Assembly: GCA_003246205.1 (NCBI GenBank)
Contig: QKBC01000019.1
Location: 124,001 to 188,000 of the forward strand
DNA from: Flavobacterium haoranii
GTDB lineage: Bacteria; Bacteroidota; Bacteroidia; Flavobacteriales; Flavobacteriaceae
Direction of reading: 5' to 3'
DNA: 64,000 nt
This document shows, piece by piece, positions 24,351 through 32,131 of the stretch; within the stretch, counting starts at the first letter, position 1; every line of letters starts with the position of its first letter. Both the position numbers and the translations under genes were made by a program. The notes beneath the pieces were generated by a model. It saw only the letters and a list, made by a program, of their open reading frames with translations. It made no database searches and had not been told where the DNA came from.

Positions 24351-24371
24351 CGCAAAACTACAACACAACTT

Positions 24372-25025
24372 ATGATTAAAACTGTTATTTTTGATATGGA
24401 CGGGGTAATTGTCGATACAGAACCCGTACATAAATATGCCTATTATTTACATTTTGAAGAATTAGGAATAGAAGTTTCAGAAGAATTATATGCTTCTTTT
24501 ACAGGGAATTCGACCCGAAATGTTTTTCAGAAAATAAAAGAGACCTTTCAATTACCGCATAATGTTGAAGATTTAATCGTAAGAAAACGCTTTCTGTTTA
24601 ATGAAGCTTTTGATCTTAAAGAAGATTTATTCCTGATTGAAGGTGTAGAAGAATTGATCAAAGATTTATTTGCAAATGATATACAACTTATTTTAGCTTC
24701 ATCAGCTTCAAAAGGAACAATTAAAAGAGTTTTTAACCGTTTTGAATTAAATCCTTATTTTACAAATACTGTCAGCGGAGAAGATTTTCCGAAATCAAAA
24801 CCGCATCCTGCCATTTTCATTCATGCAGCCGGGTTGTCGCATTTTGATAATGAAAATTGTATTGTGATTGAAGATAGTACCAATGGCGTAACAGCAGCAA
24901 AAGCAGCCGGATTAAAATGTATTGGGTACAGTAGTAAAAATTCAAAATTACAAGACCTGTCACAAGCAGATTATCTTGTGGAAGATTTTAAACAGTTAAA
25001 TTTTGACAGCATTTCAAAAATGTAA
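24372..25025 (+). CDS. HAD-superfamily hydrolase, beta-phosphoglucomutase-like
   Basis: A 217-residue HAD phosphatase or phosphomutase. Motif I VIFDMDGVIVDTEP has the nucleophile and acid aspartates at its start, motif II is LASSASKG, and the motif III/IV region is KSKPHPAIF ... IVIEDSTNGVTAAKAAG. An alpha-helical cap after motif I places it with beta-phosphoglucomutase/CbbY-type enzymes. The substrate cannot be told. The start is ATG at 24372; an in-frame GTG at 24339 lies across the -10 box and is not used. Confidence 0.9.
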   Translation: MIKTVIFDMDGVIVDTEPVHKYAYYLHFEELGIEVSEELYASFTGNSTRNVFQKIKETFQLPHNVEDLIVRKRFLFNEAFDLKEDLFLIEGVEELIKDLFANDIQLILASSASKGTIKRVFNRFELNPYFTNTVSGEDFPKSKPHPAIFIHAAGLSHFDNENCIVIEDSTNGVTAAKAAGLKCIGYSSKNSKLQDLSQADYLVEDFKQLNFDSISKM

Positions 25026-25028
25026 TGA

Positions 25029-26321
25029 TTAGCTTTTATCTAAAGCTTTTTTATAAGTTTCAAGACATTTTTCACGGGCTTCTTTATGATCTACAATAGG
25101 TTGAGGATAAGAATCGGTTCCTAATTCCGGAATCCATTTTTTGATGTATTGTAAATCAGAATCAAATTTTTTGATTTGTTCCGTGGGGTTAAAAATTCTG
25201 AAGTAAGGAGCCGCATCAACTCCGCTTCCGGCAGCCCATTGCCAGTTACCAACATTACTAGCTTGCTCATAATCTAATAATTTTTGAGCAAAGTACGTTT
25301 CACCCCAACGCCAGTCAATTAGTAAATGCTTACATAAAAAACTTGCTACAATCATACGAACCCGATTGTGCATGTGCCCGGTAGCATTTAATTCTCGCAT
25401 GCCGGCATCTACAAATGGATAACCCGTTTTTCCTTCGCACCAAAGTTGAAAGGCATTTTTATTATTTTTCCATTCAATAGCATCATATTGCGGTTTAAAG
25501 CTCTGATTAATTGTATGCGGGAAATACCAAAGAATTTGCATAAAGAATTCGCGCCAAATCAATTCGTTCAAAAATGTTTTGTTAGAAAATTGATCTGCTT
25601 TTTGAGCAATTTTTCGAATAGAAATTGTTCCGAAACGTAAATGTGTACTAAGAAAAGAAGTTCCCTTTATCGCCGGGAAATTTCGGGTTTCTTCGTAGTT
25701 TGCTATTAGGTTATCAGAAATATTAAAATTAGGAACTTTAATTTCAGAGGTTTTGAAACCAATATCTGCTAAACTTAAGAAAGGGTAGGAGTGAACAGCA
25801 ATTTTATCTAATAATTTTTCTGATGGATAATGAACAATGCTTTTTTTGTTCCATTCTTCTTTCCATTTTTTAGAATAAGGAGTGTAGACAACATAAGGAG
25901 AGCCATCACTTTTTGTAATTTCATCTTTTTCAAAGATTACCTGATCTTTGCATGTCTTAAAAGAGATAGAATGTTGTTGTAAGAGCTGAAAAACGGCTTT
26001 ATCCCGTTTTCGGGCATAAGGTTCGTAATCATGATTGGTATAGACTGAAGTGATTGGATTTTCTTGTATTAGCTTTCCAAAAACATTGGTTGCATCACCT
26101 GAAAAAACAGCTAGTTTCTTTCCTGCCCCTTTAAGTTGTTTTTGGATATTTTCTAATTGTTGGTAAATAAAACTAACTCTAGCATCGTTTTCAGGTAATT
26201 GAGACAAGATATTCGGATCAAAAATAAAGATAGGTAATACTTCCTCATCCGAATTCAGGGCATGATATAATCCGGTATTATCTTCTAAACGTAAATCTCT
26301 TCTAAACCAAAAAATTCTCAT
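25029..26321 (-). CDS. phr: Deoxyribodipyrimidine photolyase / cryptochrome family
   Basis: A 430-residue photolyase. The N-terminal antenna domain begins IFWFRRDLRLEDNTGL. The C-terminal FAD domain carries the class I signatures GYPFVDAGMRELNATGHMHNR and WRWGETYFAQ, followed by SNVGNWQWAAGSG and DAAPYFRIFNP, which bind FAD and the dimer. It repairs UV-induced cyclobutane dimers using blue light; a cryptochrome role is less likely given these repair-type residues. It converges with the HAD gene with only 3 bp between stops and no obvious terminator. Confidence 0.93.
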   Translation of the reverse strand: MRIFWFRRDLRLEDNTGLYHALNSDEEVLPIFIFDPNILSQLPENDARVSFIYQQLENIQKQLKGAGKKLAVFSGDATNVFGKLIQENPITSVYTNHDYEPYARKRDKAVFQLLQQHSISFKTCKDQVIFEKDEITKSDGSPYVVYTPYSKKWKEEWNKKSIVHYPSEKLLDKIAVHSYPFLSLADIGFKTSEIKVPNFNISDNLIANYEETRNFPAIKGTSFLSTHLRFGTISIRKIAQKADQFSNKTFLNELIWREFFMQILWYFPHTINQSFKPQYDAIEWKNNKNAFQLWCEGKTGYPFVDAGMRELNATGHMHNRVRMIVASFLCKHLLIDWRWGETYFAQKLLDYEQASNVGNWQWAAGSGVDAAPYFRIFNPTEQIKKFDSDLQYIKKWIPELGTDSYPQPIVDHKEAREKCLETYKKALDKS

Positions 26322-26535
26322 TCGTTATATTTATAAATTACAAAGCGCCTTAATTATAAAACAAGAAATTTCATTATTGTAACGCTTCTGTTTACTTATT
26401 ATGGCTGTTTTTTTGTTCAACAAAATTAGATAATTAACAGAACAAAGCAGAAAATAAATTTAGCAAATGGTTAACAAAATAGAAATTTTAATTTTATTAA
26501 TTTCGTAGCAAATAGAATAAAAATAGAAAATTACG

Positions 26536-27387
26536 ATGAAAAAATTTATTGTTGTTGCTTTTGTAATGCTTACTGCCGGTTTGTCAAGAGCACAAGTTAA
26601 AACGCCACAGGCAAGTCCGTTTGCTAAAGTTGATCAAACGGTAGGATTAACAGAAATAGAAGTTGAATATTGCCGCCCAAGCGCTAAAGGAAGAATTGTT
26701 TACGGAGAACTAGTTCCTTACGGAAAAAATTGGAGAACCGGTGCTAATGCTAATACAACAATAAGTTTTAGTGATAACGTTTTAATCAACGGAAAAGAAT
26801 TAAAAAAAGGAAAATACGCGCTTTACACAACGCCAAGAGCTGATAGTTGGGACGTGATTTTCTACACAGATACCAGTAATTGGGGATTACCTCAAGAATG
26901 GGATGAGAAAAAAGTAGCTTTGCGTACAACAGTAAAACCAGTAACAATAGGAAAGCCTGTTGAATCTTTTACAATCTCTATTAATAATTTGACAAATGAT
27001 TCCGGAACCCTAGATTTAGCTTGGGAGCGTACTACAATTTCAATTCCTTTTACAGTTCCGACGAATGAAATTGCAATGACAAGTATTGAAAATGCGCTAG
27101 CTGGACCTTCTATGAATGATTATTATTCTGCAGCTCAATATTATTACCAAACGAATAGCGATATGAAAAAAGCATTGCTATGGATTAATAATGCTATCTC
27201 TATGACACCAACCGGTGAAGATGTGCCTTTTTGGTATTTAAGATTAAAAGCACTTATTCAGGCAAAAGCCGGTGATAAAAAAGGAGCGATAGAAACAGCT
27301 CAGTATTCACTTGACGGTGCTACTAAAGCAGGAAATGCTGATTATGTTAAAATGAATAAAGACAGCATAGCTGAATGGTCTAAATAA
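26536..27387 (+). CDS. DUF2911 family secreted protein
   Basis: A 283-residue protein with a signal peptide (cleaved near SRAQ, residue 20). Residues ~22-170 are the DUF2911 domain: PQASPFAKVDQTVGLTEIEVEYCRPSAKGR, RTGANANTTISF and LKKGKYALYTTP. Residues ~185-283 are helical and resemble TPR units (YYQTNSDMKKALLWINNAI). Function is unknown; the family is common in Bacteroidota. It stands alone before a very large bidirectional terminator. Confidence 0.9.
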   Translation: MKKFIVVAFVMLTAGLSRAQVKTPQASPFAKVDQTVGLTEIEVEYCRPSAKGRIVYGELVPYGKNWRTGANANTTISFSDNVLINGKELKKGKYALYTTPRADSWDVIFYTDTSNWGLPQEWDEKKVALRTTVKPVTIGKPVESFTISINNLTNDSGTLDLAWERTTISIPFTVPTNEIAMTSIENALAGPSMNDYYSAAQYYYQTNSDMKKALLWINNAISMTPTGEDVPFWYLRLKALIQAKAGDKKGAIETAQYSLDGATKAGNADYVKMNKDSIAEWSK

Positions 27388-27395
27388 GAGATTTG

Positions 27396-27447
27396 ATTAA
27401 TAAAAACTAAAAAGCCGGAAATTTCCGGCTTTTTAGTTTTTATTAAT
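27396..27447. terminator. 52-bp perfect palindrome, bidirectional terminator
   Basis: A perfect inverted repeat with 26-bp arms and no loop is centred between 27421 and 27422; the GC core is GCCGGAAATTTCCGGC, with A/T-rich outer arms. It separates the convergent DUF2911 and rluD genes and supplies a U tract in both directions. Confidence 0.9.
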
Positions 27448-27450
27448 TTC

Positions 27451-28491
27451 TTATTCATCTTCTTCTAATTGCTGGGCTTTAGAATACACACGCCATTTTT
27501 CAATACATTCAACCATATCTTGTGGAATTTCTGAGTCAAAACGCATAAATTCTTTAGTAATGGGATGTTCAAATCCTAAAGTTTTGGCATGTAATGCTTG
27601 GCGAGGTAATACTTTAAAACAATTGTCTACAAATTGTTTGTATTTAGTAAAAGTCGTTCCTTTTAAAATAGCATTACCGCCATATCGTTCGTCATTGAAT
27701 AAAGTGTGTCCAATGTGTTTCATGTGAACTCTGATTTGGTGAGTTCTTCCGGTTTCCAATCTGCAGGAAACTAAAGTAACATAACCAAAACGTTCTAAAA
27801 CTTTATAATGAGTAACGGCGGGTTTACCTTTTTCACCATCAGGAAAAACAGCCATTTGCATACGATTTATAGGATGTCGGTCTATATTTCCTTCTATTGT
27901 TCCTTCATCTTCTTCAATATTTCCCCAAACTAGTGCAACATATTCTCTTTCGGATGTTTTTTCAGCAAATTGTTTAGTCAGATAATCCATGGCTAATTCT
28001 GTTTTGGCTACTACCAATAATCCGGAAGTGTCTTTGTCGATTCTGTGGACTAAGCCAGGACGCTCGGAACTGTTCATCGGTAAATTATCAAAATGATAAG
28101 CCAAAGCATTGACCAAGGTTCCGGAATAATTACCATGACCGGGATGAACTACCATTCCGGCAGGTTTGTTGATTACAATCAACTGTTCGTCTTCATAGAC
28201 AATATCTAGCGGAATGTTTTCACCTTTTAGCAAATGCTCATAAGGCGGATGCTCAAACATTACCTTGATAATATCATTGGGTTTAACTTTATGGTTTGAC
28301 TTTACCGGAATGTCGTTTACTAAAATATTTCCGGCATCAGCGGCTTTTTGAATTTTACTTCGGGTAACGTTTTCGATTAAGTTCATTAAAAACTTGTCGA
28401 TTCGGAGTGGTTGTTGTCCTTTAGAAACCTCAAATCTGTGATGCTCGTATAATTCGTCTTCCAGTTCGTTATCGTTAATTTGATTATTCAT
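27451..28491 (-). CDS. rluD: RluA-family 23S rRNA pseudouridine synthase, RluD-like
   Basis: A 346-residue enzyme: an S4 RNA-binding domain (residues ~24-90, RIDKFLMNLIENVTRSKIQKA) then the pseudouridine synthase domain with the catalytic motif HRIDKDTSGLLVVAKT (Asp in RIDKDTSG). GRTHQIRVHMKHIGH is the second family motif. S4 plus this arrangement is typical of RluD, which modifies helix 69 of 23S rRNA. Its ATG overlaps the stop of the PASTA gene by one base (TAATG), so the pair is translationally coupled. Confidence 0.92.
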   Translation of the reverse strand: MNNQINDNELEDELYEHHRFEVSKGQQPLRIDKFLMNLIENVTRSKIQKAADAGNILVNDIPVKSNHKVKPNDIIKVMFEHPPYEHLLKGENIPLDIVYEDEQLIVINKPAGMVVHPGHGNYSGTLVNALAYHFDNLPMNSSERPGLVHRIDKDTSGLLVVAKTELAMDYLTKQFAEKTSEREYVALVWGNIEEDEGTIEGNIDRHPINRMQMAVFPDGEKGKPAVTHYKVLERFGYVTLVSCRLETGRTHQIRVHMKHIGHTLFNDERYGGNAILKGTTFTKYKQFVDNCFKVLPRQALHAKTLGFEHPITKEFMRFDSEIPQDMVECIEKWRVYSKAQQLEEDE

Positions 28492-29111
28492 TAAGGTTGT
28501 TTTTCGTTATCATCAGTGGTTGGATTCTCGTTATCTGTGCTTATATTGTTGCCGTTAAAGAGTTCTTTACCATCTCCTAAGATGAAATCAATTTTAGATG
28601 TTTTCTTTGCTTTATCGCCTTTTTTTAGTTTTTTACCATTTTGCATTAGCTGTAAAACAACATCTTTCGCAATGCTAGGTCTGTAAGTTTTTTTACCTTC
28701 AAGTAAACCAAGTGATTTTAAATTGGCACTAATTTGACGATATGTTTTATCTTTAAAATCAGGAATGCTTACGTCGTCGTATTCGCCTGAATTTAGTTTT
28801 ACGTAAATTTTTCTACCGCTTTTTACCGTATTTCCGACCTTTGGGTCTTGCTCAACTATGGAGTGTGGCGGCATATCAGGTCTAAAATCAACGGTATCTA
28901 ACAAGATAAGTTCAAGATTGAGTTCTGCTAATTTTTCTTCAGCAATTTTTAGCTGCATTTTGGATAAATCCGGTACTTTAATTTCTTCGCCATGTTTGGT
29001 TTGGAAACTTAAGAACTTTACTAATAGAAAGATAAGAATAATCACAATTCCAAAAGCAATGGCTATCTGGATTAAAAAAACTTTACTTGTTAAAAACTTA
29101 CGTAAGCTCAT
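28491..29111 (-). CDS. PASTA-domain membrane protein
   Basis: A 206-residue protein with one N-terminal helix (residues ~10-32) and two to three PASTA repeats outside: EIKVPDLSKMQLKIAEEKLAEL, IVEQDPKVGNTVKSGRKIYVKL and VSIPDFKDKTYRQISANLKSLGL. No kinase domain is present, unlike the PASTA kinases of Gram-positive bacteria. PASTA domains bind peptidoglycan or beta-lactam-like ligands, which fits the divergent ddl gene 96 bp away. The C-terminal ~30 residues are Asn/Asp-rich and disordered. Confidence 0.88.
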   Translation of the reverse strand: MSLRKFLTSKVFLIQIAIAFGIVIILIFLLVKFLSFQTKHGEEIKVPDLSKMQLKIAEEKLAELNLELILLDTVDFRPDMPPHSIVEQDPKVGNTVKSGRKIYVKLNSGEYDDVSIPDFKDKTYRQISANLKSLGLLEGKKTYRPSIAKDVVLQLMQNGKKLKKGDKAKKTSKIDFILGDGKELFNGNNISTDNENPTTDDNEKQP

Positions 29112-29132
29112 AAATAAAAATTGTTATTTCAG

Positions 29133-29140
29133 CAAAGATA
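29133..29140 (-). promoter_or_regulatory. -10 box of the PASTA-rluD operon
   Basis: TATCTTTG on the minus strand is a full TAnnTTTG match and lies 21 bp before the ATG at 29111. Confidence 0.55.
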
Positions 29141-29177
29141 TAAAATACAAAACATTTATAGTTAGGAATAAATAATG

Positions 29178-29199
29178 TAATTTTGTTATACTATATAAC
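29178..29199 (+). promoter_or_regulatory. ddl promoter with overlapping dyad
   Basis: The -10 box TAATTTTG (29178-29185) is followed at once by the dyad GTTATA-CTA-TATAAC (29185-29199), which would cover the transcription start. The ATG is at 29208. The dyad may be an operator or chance in AT-rich DNA. Confidence 0.45.
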
Positions 29200-29207
29200 G
29201 ACTATAT

Positions 29208-30182
29208 ATGAAAAATGTTGCCATTATAATGGGCGGTTATTCCAGCGAATATAAAATTTCCTTAACCAGTGGAAATGTAGTATATCAAAATTTAGATACA
29301 ACAAAATACACCCCGTATCGTATTCATATATTGAAGGGAAAATGGGTGTATGTTAATGAACAAGAGCAAGAATTTCCTGTTGATAAGCATGATTTTTCAG
29401 TGGAAATCAATGGAAAAAAAGTGACCTTTGATGTAGTTTTTAATGCCATACACGGAACACCCGGAGAAGATGGACTGATGCAAGCCTATTTAGAATTGCT
29501 GAAAATTCCGCAAACTTCTTGTGGATATTATCAGGCAGCTTTAACATTCAATAAACGCGATTTACTCTCCGTATTAAAACCTTATGGTATTAAAACAGCT
29601 AAATCATGTTATTTAAATCAAGGAGATACTATTGATGTTAAAAATATTGTGAATACAGTAGGTCTACCTTGTTTTGTAAAGCCTAATAAGTCAGGTTCCA
29701 GTTTTGGGATTTCAAAAGTAAAAGAAGAGAATGAACTGCTTTCAGCAATAGAAAACGCTTACAAAGAAGATGATGAAATCATTATCGAAAGTTTCTTAGA
29801 AGGAACAGAAGTTTCTGTTGGAGTGATAAACTATAAGGGAGAAATTACCGTTTTACCTATGACTGAAATCGTATCAGAAAATGATTTTTTTGATTACGAA
29901 GCTAAATATTTAGGAAAATCACAGGAAATAACACCCGCCAGAATTCCGGAAGAAGTGCGACAAAAAGTGGCACAAACCGCTAAAAAAGCCTATGAAGTAC
30001 TAAAGATGCAAGGTTTTTCACGTAGTGAATTTATTATAGTAAACGGAGAACCTTACATGCTTGAAATGAATACTATTCCAGGACTAACCAACGAAAGTAT
30101 TTTACCGCAACAGGCTCGTGAAGCCGGAATATCATTGGCACAACTTTTTGAAAATGCCATAGAACTGGCCTTAAAAAATTAA
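29208..30182 (+). CDS. ddl: D-alanine--D-alanine ligase
   Basis: Joins two D-alanines for peptidoglycan precursors using ATP. It is 324 residues long with the ATP-grasp layout: N-terminal VAIIMGGYSSEYKIS, HGTPGEDG, then CFVKPNKSGSSFGISKV (ATP-binding lysine), IIESFLEGTEVSVGV, and YMLEMNTIPGLT near residue 290 with the metal-binding Glu and Asn. Length is normal. It starts 25 bp past its -10 box and is followed within 6 bp by a secreted unknown and then coaD, a likely operon. Confidence 0.95.
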   Translation: MKNVAIIMGGYSSEYKISLTSGNVVYQNLDTTKYTPYRIHILKGKWVYVNEQEQEFPVDKHDFSVEINGKKVTFDVVFNAIHGTPGEDGLMQAYLELLKIPQTSCGYYQAALTFNKRDLLSVLKPYGIKTAKSCYLNQGDTIDVKNIVNTVGLPCFVKPNKSGSSFGISKVKEENELLSAIENAYKEDDEIIIESFLEGTEVSVGVINYKGEITVLPMTEIVSENDFFDYEAKYLGKSQEITPARIPEEVRQKVAQTAKKAYEVLKMQGFSRSEFIIVNGEPYMLEMNTIPGLTNESILPQQAREAGISLAQLFENAIELALKN

Positions 30183-30188
30183 ACCACT

Positions 30189-30737
30189 ATGAAAAACACA
30201 ATTCGTTTTACTATTGTTCTATTCTGTTTGTTAGCGCAACAATCTTGGGCACAAATTAAATTGTTACAAAAAGAACCTTCTGTTGCTAATAATACAGTGG
30301 AAACGAAAAAAGAAGTGAAGATTCAAGAAATCAAAACACTTCCTAAAGACGAACTTAAAGCAATTAAAGAAACCTATAATTGGAACAATGAAAAGATTTT
30401 AATTGTTAATTTTAAAGGAATGAAAGATGAATGCAATTTAAGCATTTATGATGGGTTACAAGCTACCAGAGAATGGTTTGAAAATACAGTTTATCCGAAT
30501 GTAGATTTAACAAGCTGCCGTAATATTTATATTTATGCTGATAAATTATATGCTAAACCGATTTTAGATTTCGAAACACATTATGACGATGTCGGGCATT
30601 ATTTTCTAAAACATTTTTTCAACGGAAAAGGAATATGCTACGGAGTAATGGTAATTAATAAAAAAGGAGAATATCTGGTAGAAGAAGGAGAGTACAATCA
30701 GTACACAATAAACAATATGATACAAAGACTTAAATAA
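30189..30737 (+). CDS. Secreted protein of unknown function between ddl and coaD
   Basis: A 182-residue protein with a signal peptide (cleaved after SWA, residue 21). A Lys/Glu-rich linker (residues ~30-65) is followed by a compact domain: EKILIVNFKGMKDECNLSIYDG, TREWFENTVYPNVDLTSCRNIYIY and HYFLKHFFNGKGICYGVMVINKKGEYLVEEGEYN. I recognise no family. Three cysteines in the domain could form a disulfide in the periplasm. It is tightly packed, 6 bp after ddl and 5 bp before coaD, so it is expressed with them. Confidence 0.8.
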   Translation: MKNTIRFTIVLFCLLAQQSWAQIKLLQKEPSVANNTVETKKEVKIQEIKTLPKDELKAIKETYNWNNEKILIVNFKGMKDECNLSIYDGLQATREWFENTVYPNVDLTSCRNIYIYADKLYAKPILDFETHYDDVGHYFLKHFFNGKGICYGVMVINKKGEYLVEEGEYNQYTINNMIQRLK

Positions 30738-30742
30738 ACAAT

Positions 30743-31204
30743 ATGAATAGACGTGCTATTTTTCCGGGATCTTTTGATCCTATCACAAACGGACACTTTG
30801 ATATTATTACAAGAGGAGCTTCTTTATTTGACGAAGTAATTGTAGCTATCGGGGTGAATGCTGAAAAAAAATATATGTTTTCATTGGAAGAACGCAAACA
30901 ATTTATTGAAGAAGCATTCAAAGACGAACCAAAAGTAAAAGTCATAACCTATAAAGGGTTAACCATTGATTTGTGTAAAAAGGAAAAAGCCGATTTTATT
31001 TTGAGAGGTTTGCGTAATCCGGCCGATTTTGAATTTGAAAAAGCAATTGCACATACGAATCGTGTGATGTCTAAAATAGAAACGGTATTCTTACTAACTG
31101 CTGCACGAACTTCCTTTATTTCTTCAAGTATTGTACGAGATGTGTTACGCAACGGAGGAGATATTTCAAAACTGGTTCCCGAATCGGTAAAAGTGCATAG
31201 ATAA
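30743..31204 (+). CDS. coaD: Phosphopantetheine adenylyltransferase
   Basis: Makes dephospho-CoA from 4'-phosphopantetheine and ATP, the fourth step of coenzyme A synthesis. Its 153 residues are normal. The nucleotidyltransferase motif GSFDPITNGHFD (residues 8-19, the HxGH-like TxGH) and the C-terminal TSFISSSIVRDV (ISSTxVR-type) motif are both present. GLRNPADFEFE is also typical. It starts 5 bp after the secreted unknown and 8 bp before the DinB-fold gene, all on one strand. Confidence 0.95.
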   Translation: MNRRAIFPGSFDPITNGHFDIITRGASLFDEVIVAIGVNAEKKYMFSLEERKQFIEEAFKDEPKVKVITYKGLTIDLCKKEKADFILRGLRNPADFEFEKAIAHTNRVMSKIETVFLLTAARTSFISSSIVRDVLRNGGDISKLVPESVKVHR

Positions 31205-31212
31205 TTGTAAAG

Positions 31213-31668
31213 ATGAAAACAAAAACCGAAATACTTATTGAACTTTGGGTAGAATCCAGAACCCGATTTTCAAATCAACTTAAAAATTTGTCAGAAAGTG
31301 ATTTGACTAAAAAGCTGTTGCCTTCTCAAAATTCAGTTGGTTTTCTGATCAGACACATTGGAGATGTTGAATTATTATTTAGTAAAAATGTTTTTGGCGA
31401 TAAATCAGTTAGAGTTATTGCTAAAACAGTTATCGACCAAAAAGATACCGGACAGTGGACTAATCTAGAAGAATTGAAAGAATATGTCAATCATTCTTTT
31501 GAAACCTTACATAACATTGTTCAGCAACAAACAGATGAAGATTGGGAAACTGTTATTACTACAGCTGAATTCGGGACAAAAACAAAAGCAGAGGCTTTTG
31601 GTCGAATAGTTTCGCATACAGCTTACCATGCCGGTCAAATGGCTATTATCAATAAATACGGAAAGTAA
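31213..31668 (+). CDS. DinB-superfamily putative metalloenzyme
   Basis: A 151-residue four-helix-bundle protein of the DinB/YfiT type. Candidate metal histidines are in FLIRHIGDVELLF and in VSHTAYHAGQMAII near the C-terminus, the classic H-xxx-H ending. Members are thiol S-transferases or of unknown function and are not DNA-damage proteins in most species. It lies in the run from coaD to the DUF1801 gene, with 6-8 bp gaps. Confidence 0.85.
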   Translation: MKTKTEILIELWVESRTRFSNQLKNLSESDLTKKLLPSQNSVGFLIRHIGDVELLFSKNVFGDKSVRVIAKTVIDQKDTGQWTNLEELKEYVNHSFETLHNIVQQQTDEDWETVITTAEFGTKTKAEAFGRIVSHTAYHAGQMAIINKYGK

Positions 31669-31674
31669 GTTAAA

Positions 31675-32064
31675 ATGAATCCGGAAATTGCAGCTTATAA
31701 TGAACAACAAACAGAAGTAGAAAAAGAGATTTGCTCTTTATTAGCAACTGAAATTGATGTTAATTTGCCGGAAGCCGAAAGTAAAATCTGGCATGCACAT
31801 CCGGTTTGGTTTATAGACGGAAATCCTATAGTTGGATATAGTAAACTTAAGAGTTGTATAAGACTTTTATTTTGGAGTGGCCAGTCATTTGAGGAAGAGA
31901 AACTGCAAAAAGAAGGCAAGTTTAAAGCGGCAGAAATGCGATATACTGAAGTTTCGCAAATTAATACAGAAGATTTAGCTCGTTGGCTCGATAAATCCAA
32001 GAATATTCAGTGGGATTATAAAAATATCGTTAAACAAAAAGGCATATTAGAGCGATTAAAATAG
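31675..32064 (+). CDS. DUF1801-family protein
   Basis: A 129-residue cytoplasmic protein with the YdhG/DUF1801-like fold: SLLATEIDVNLPEAESKIWHAHPVWFIDGNPIVGYSKLKS, in which an acidic helix precedes the WHAHPVWF strand. Function is unknown. It starts 6 bp after the DinB-fold gene and is the last of the ddl-coaD run; the SulP promoter follows immediately. Confidence 0.8.
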   Translation: MNPEIAAYNEQQTEVEKEICSLLATEIDVNLPEAESKIWHAHPVWFIDGNPIVGYSKLKSCIRLLFWSGQSFEEEKLQKEGKFKAAEMRYTEVSQINTEDLARWLDKSKNIQWDYKNIVKQKGILERLK

Positions 32065-32092
32065 CTTAACTCCCAGTTAACTTTGAAATTCC

Positions 32093-32100
32093 TATCTTTG
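32093..32100 (+). promoter_or_regulatory. -10 box of the SulP transporter gene
   Basis: TATCTTTG fits TAnnTTTG fully and lies 31 bp before the ATG at 32132. Confidence 0.6.
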
Positions 32101-32131
32101 CCGCTTTTTAAGCCAAAAATAGGTTTTCATC

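Noticed and set aside
24339..24371. GTG start giving an 11-residue longer HAD protein
   Set aside because: The extension codes across the -10 box TACCTTTG; the conserved motif I follows directly after the ATG at 24372.
27396..27447. 52-bp inverted repeat as an insertion-sequence end
   Set aside because: It lies between convergent genes with a GC core and A/T tails, with no transposase or target duplication; a bidirectional terminator is sufficient.
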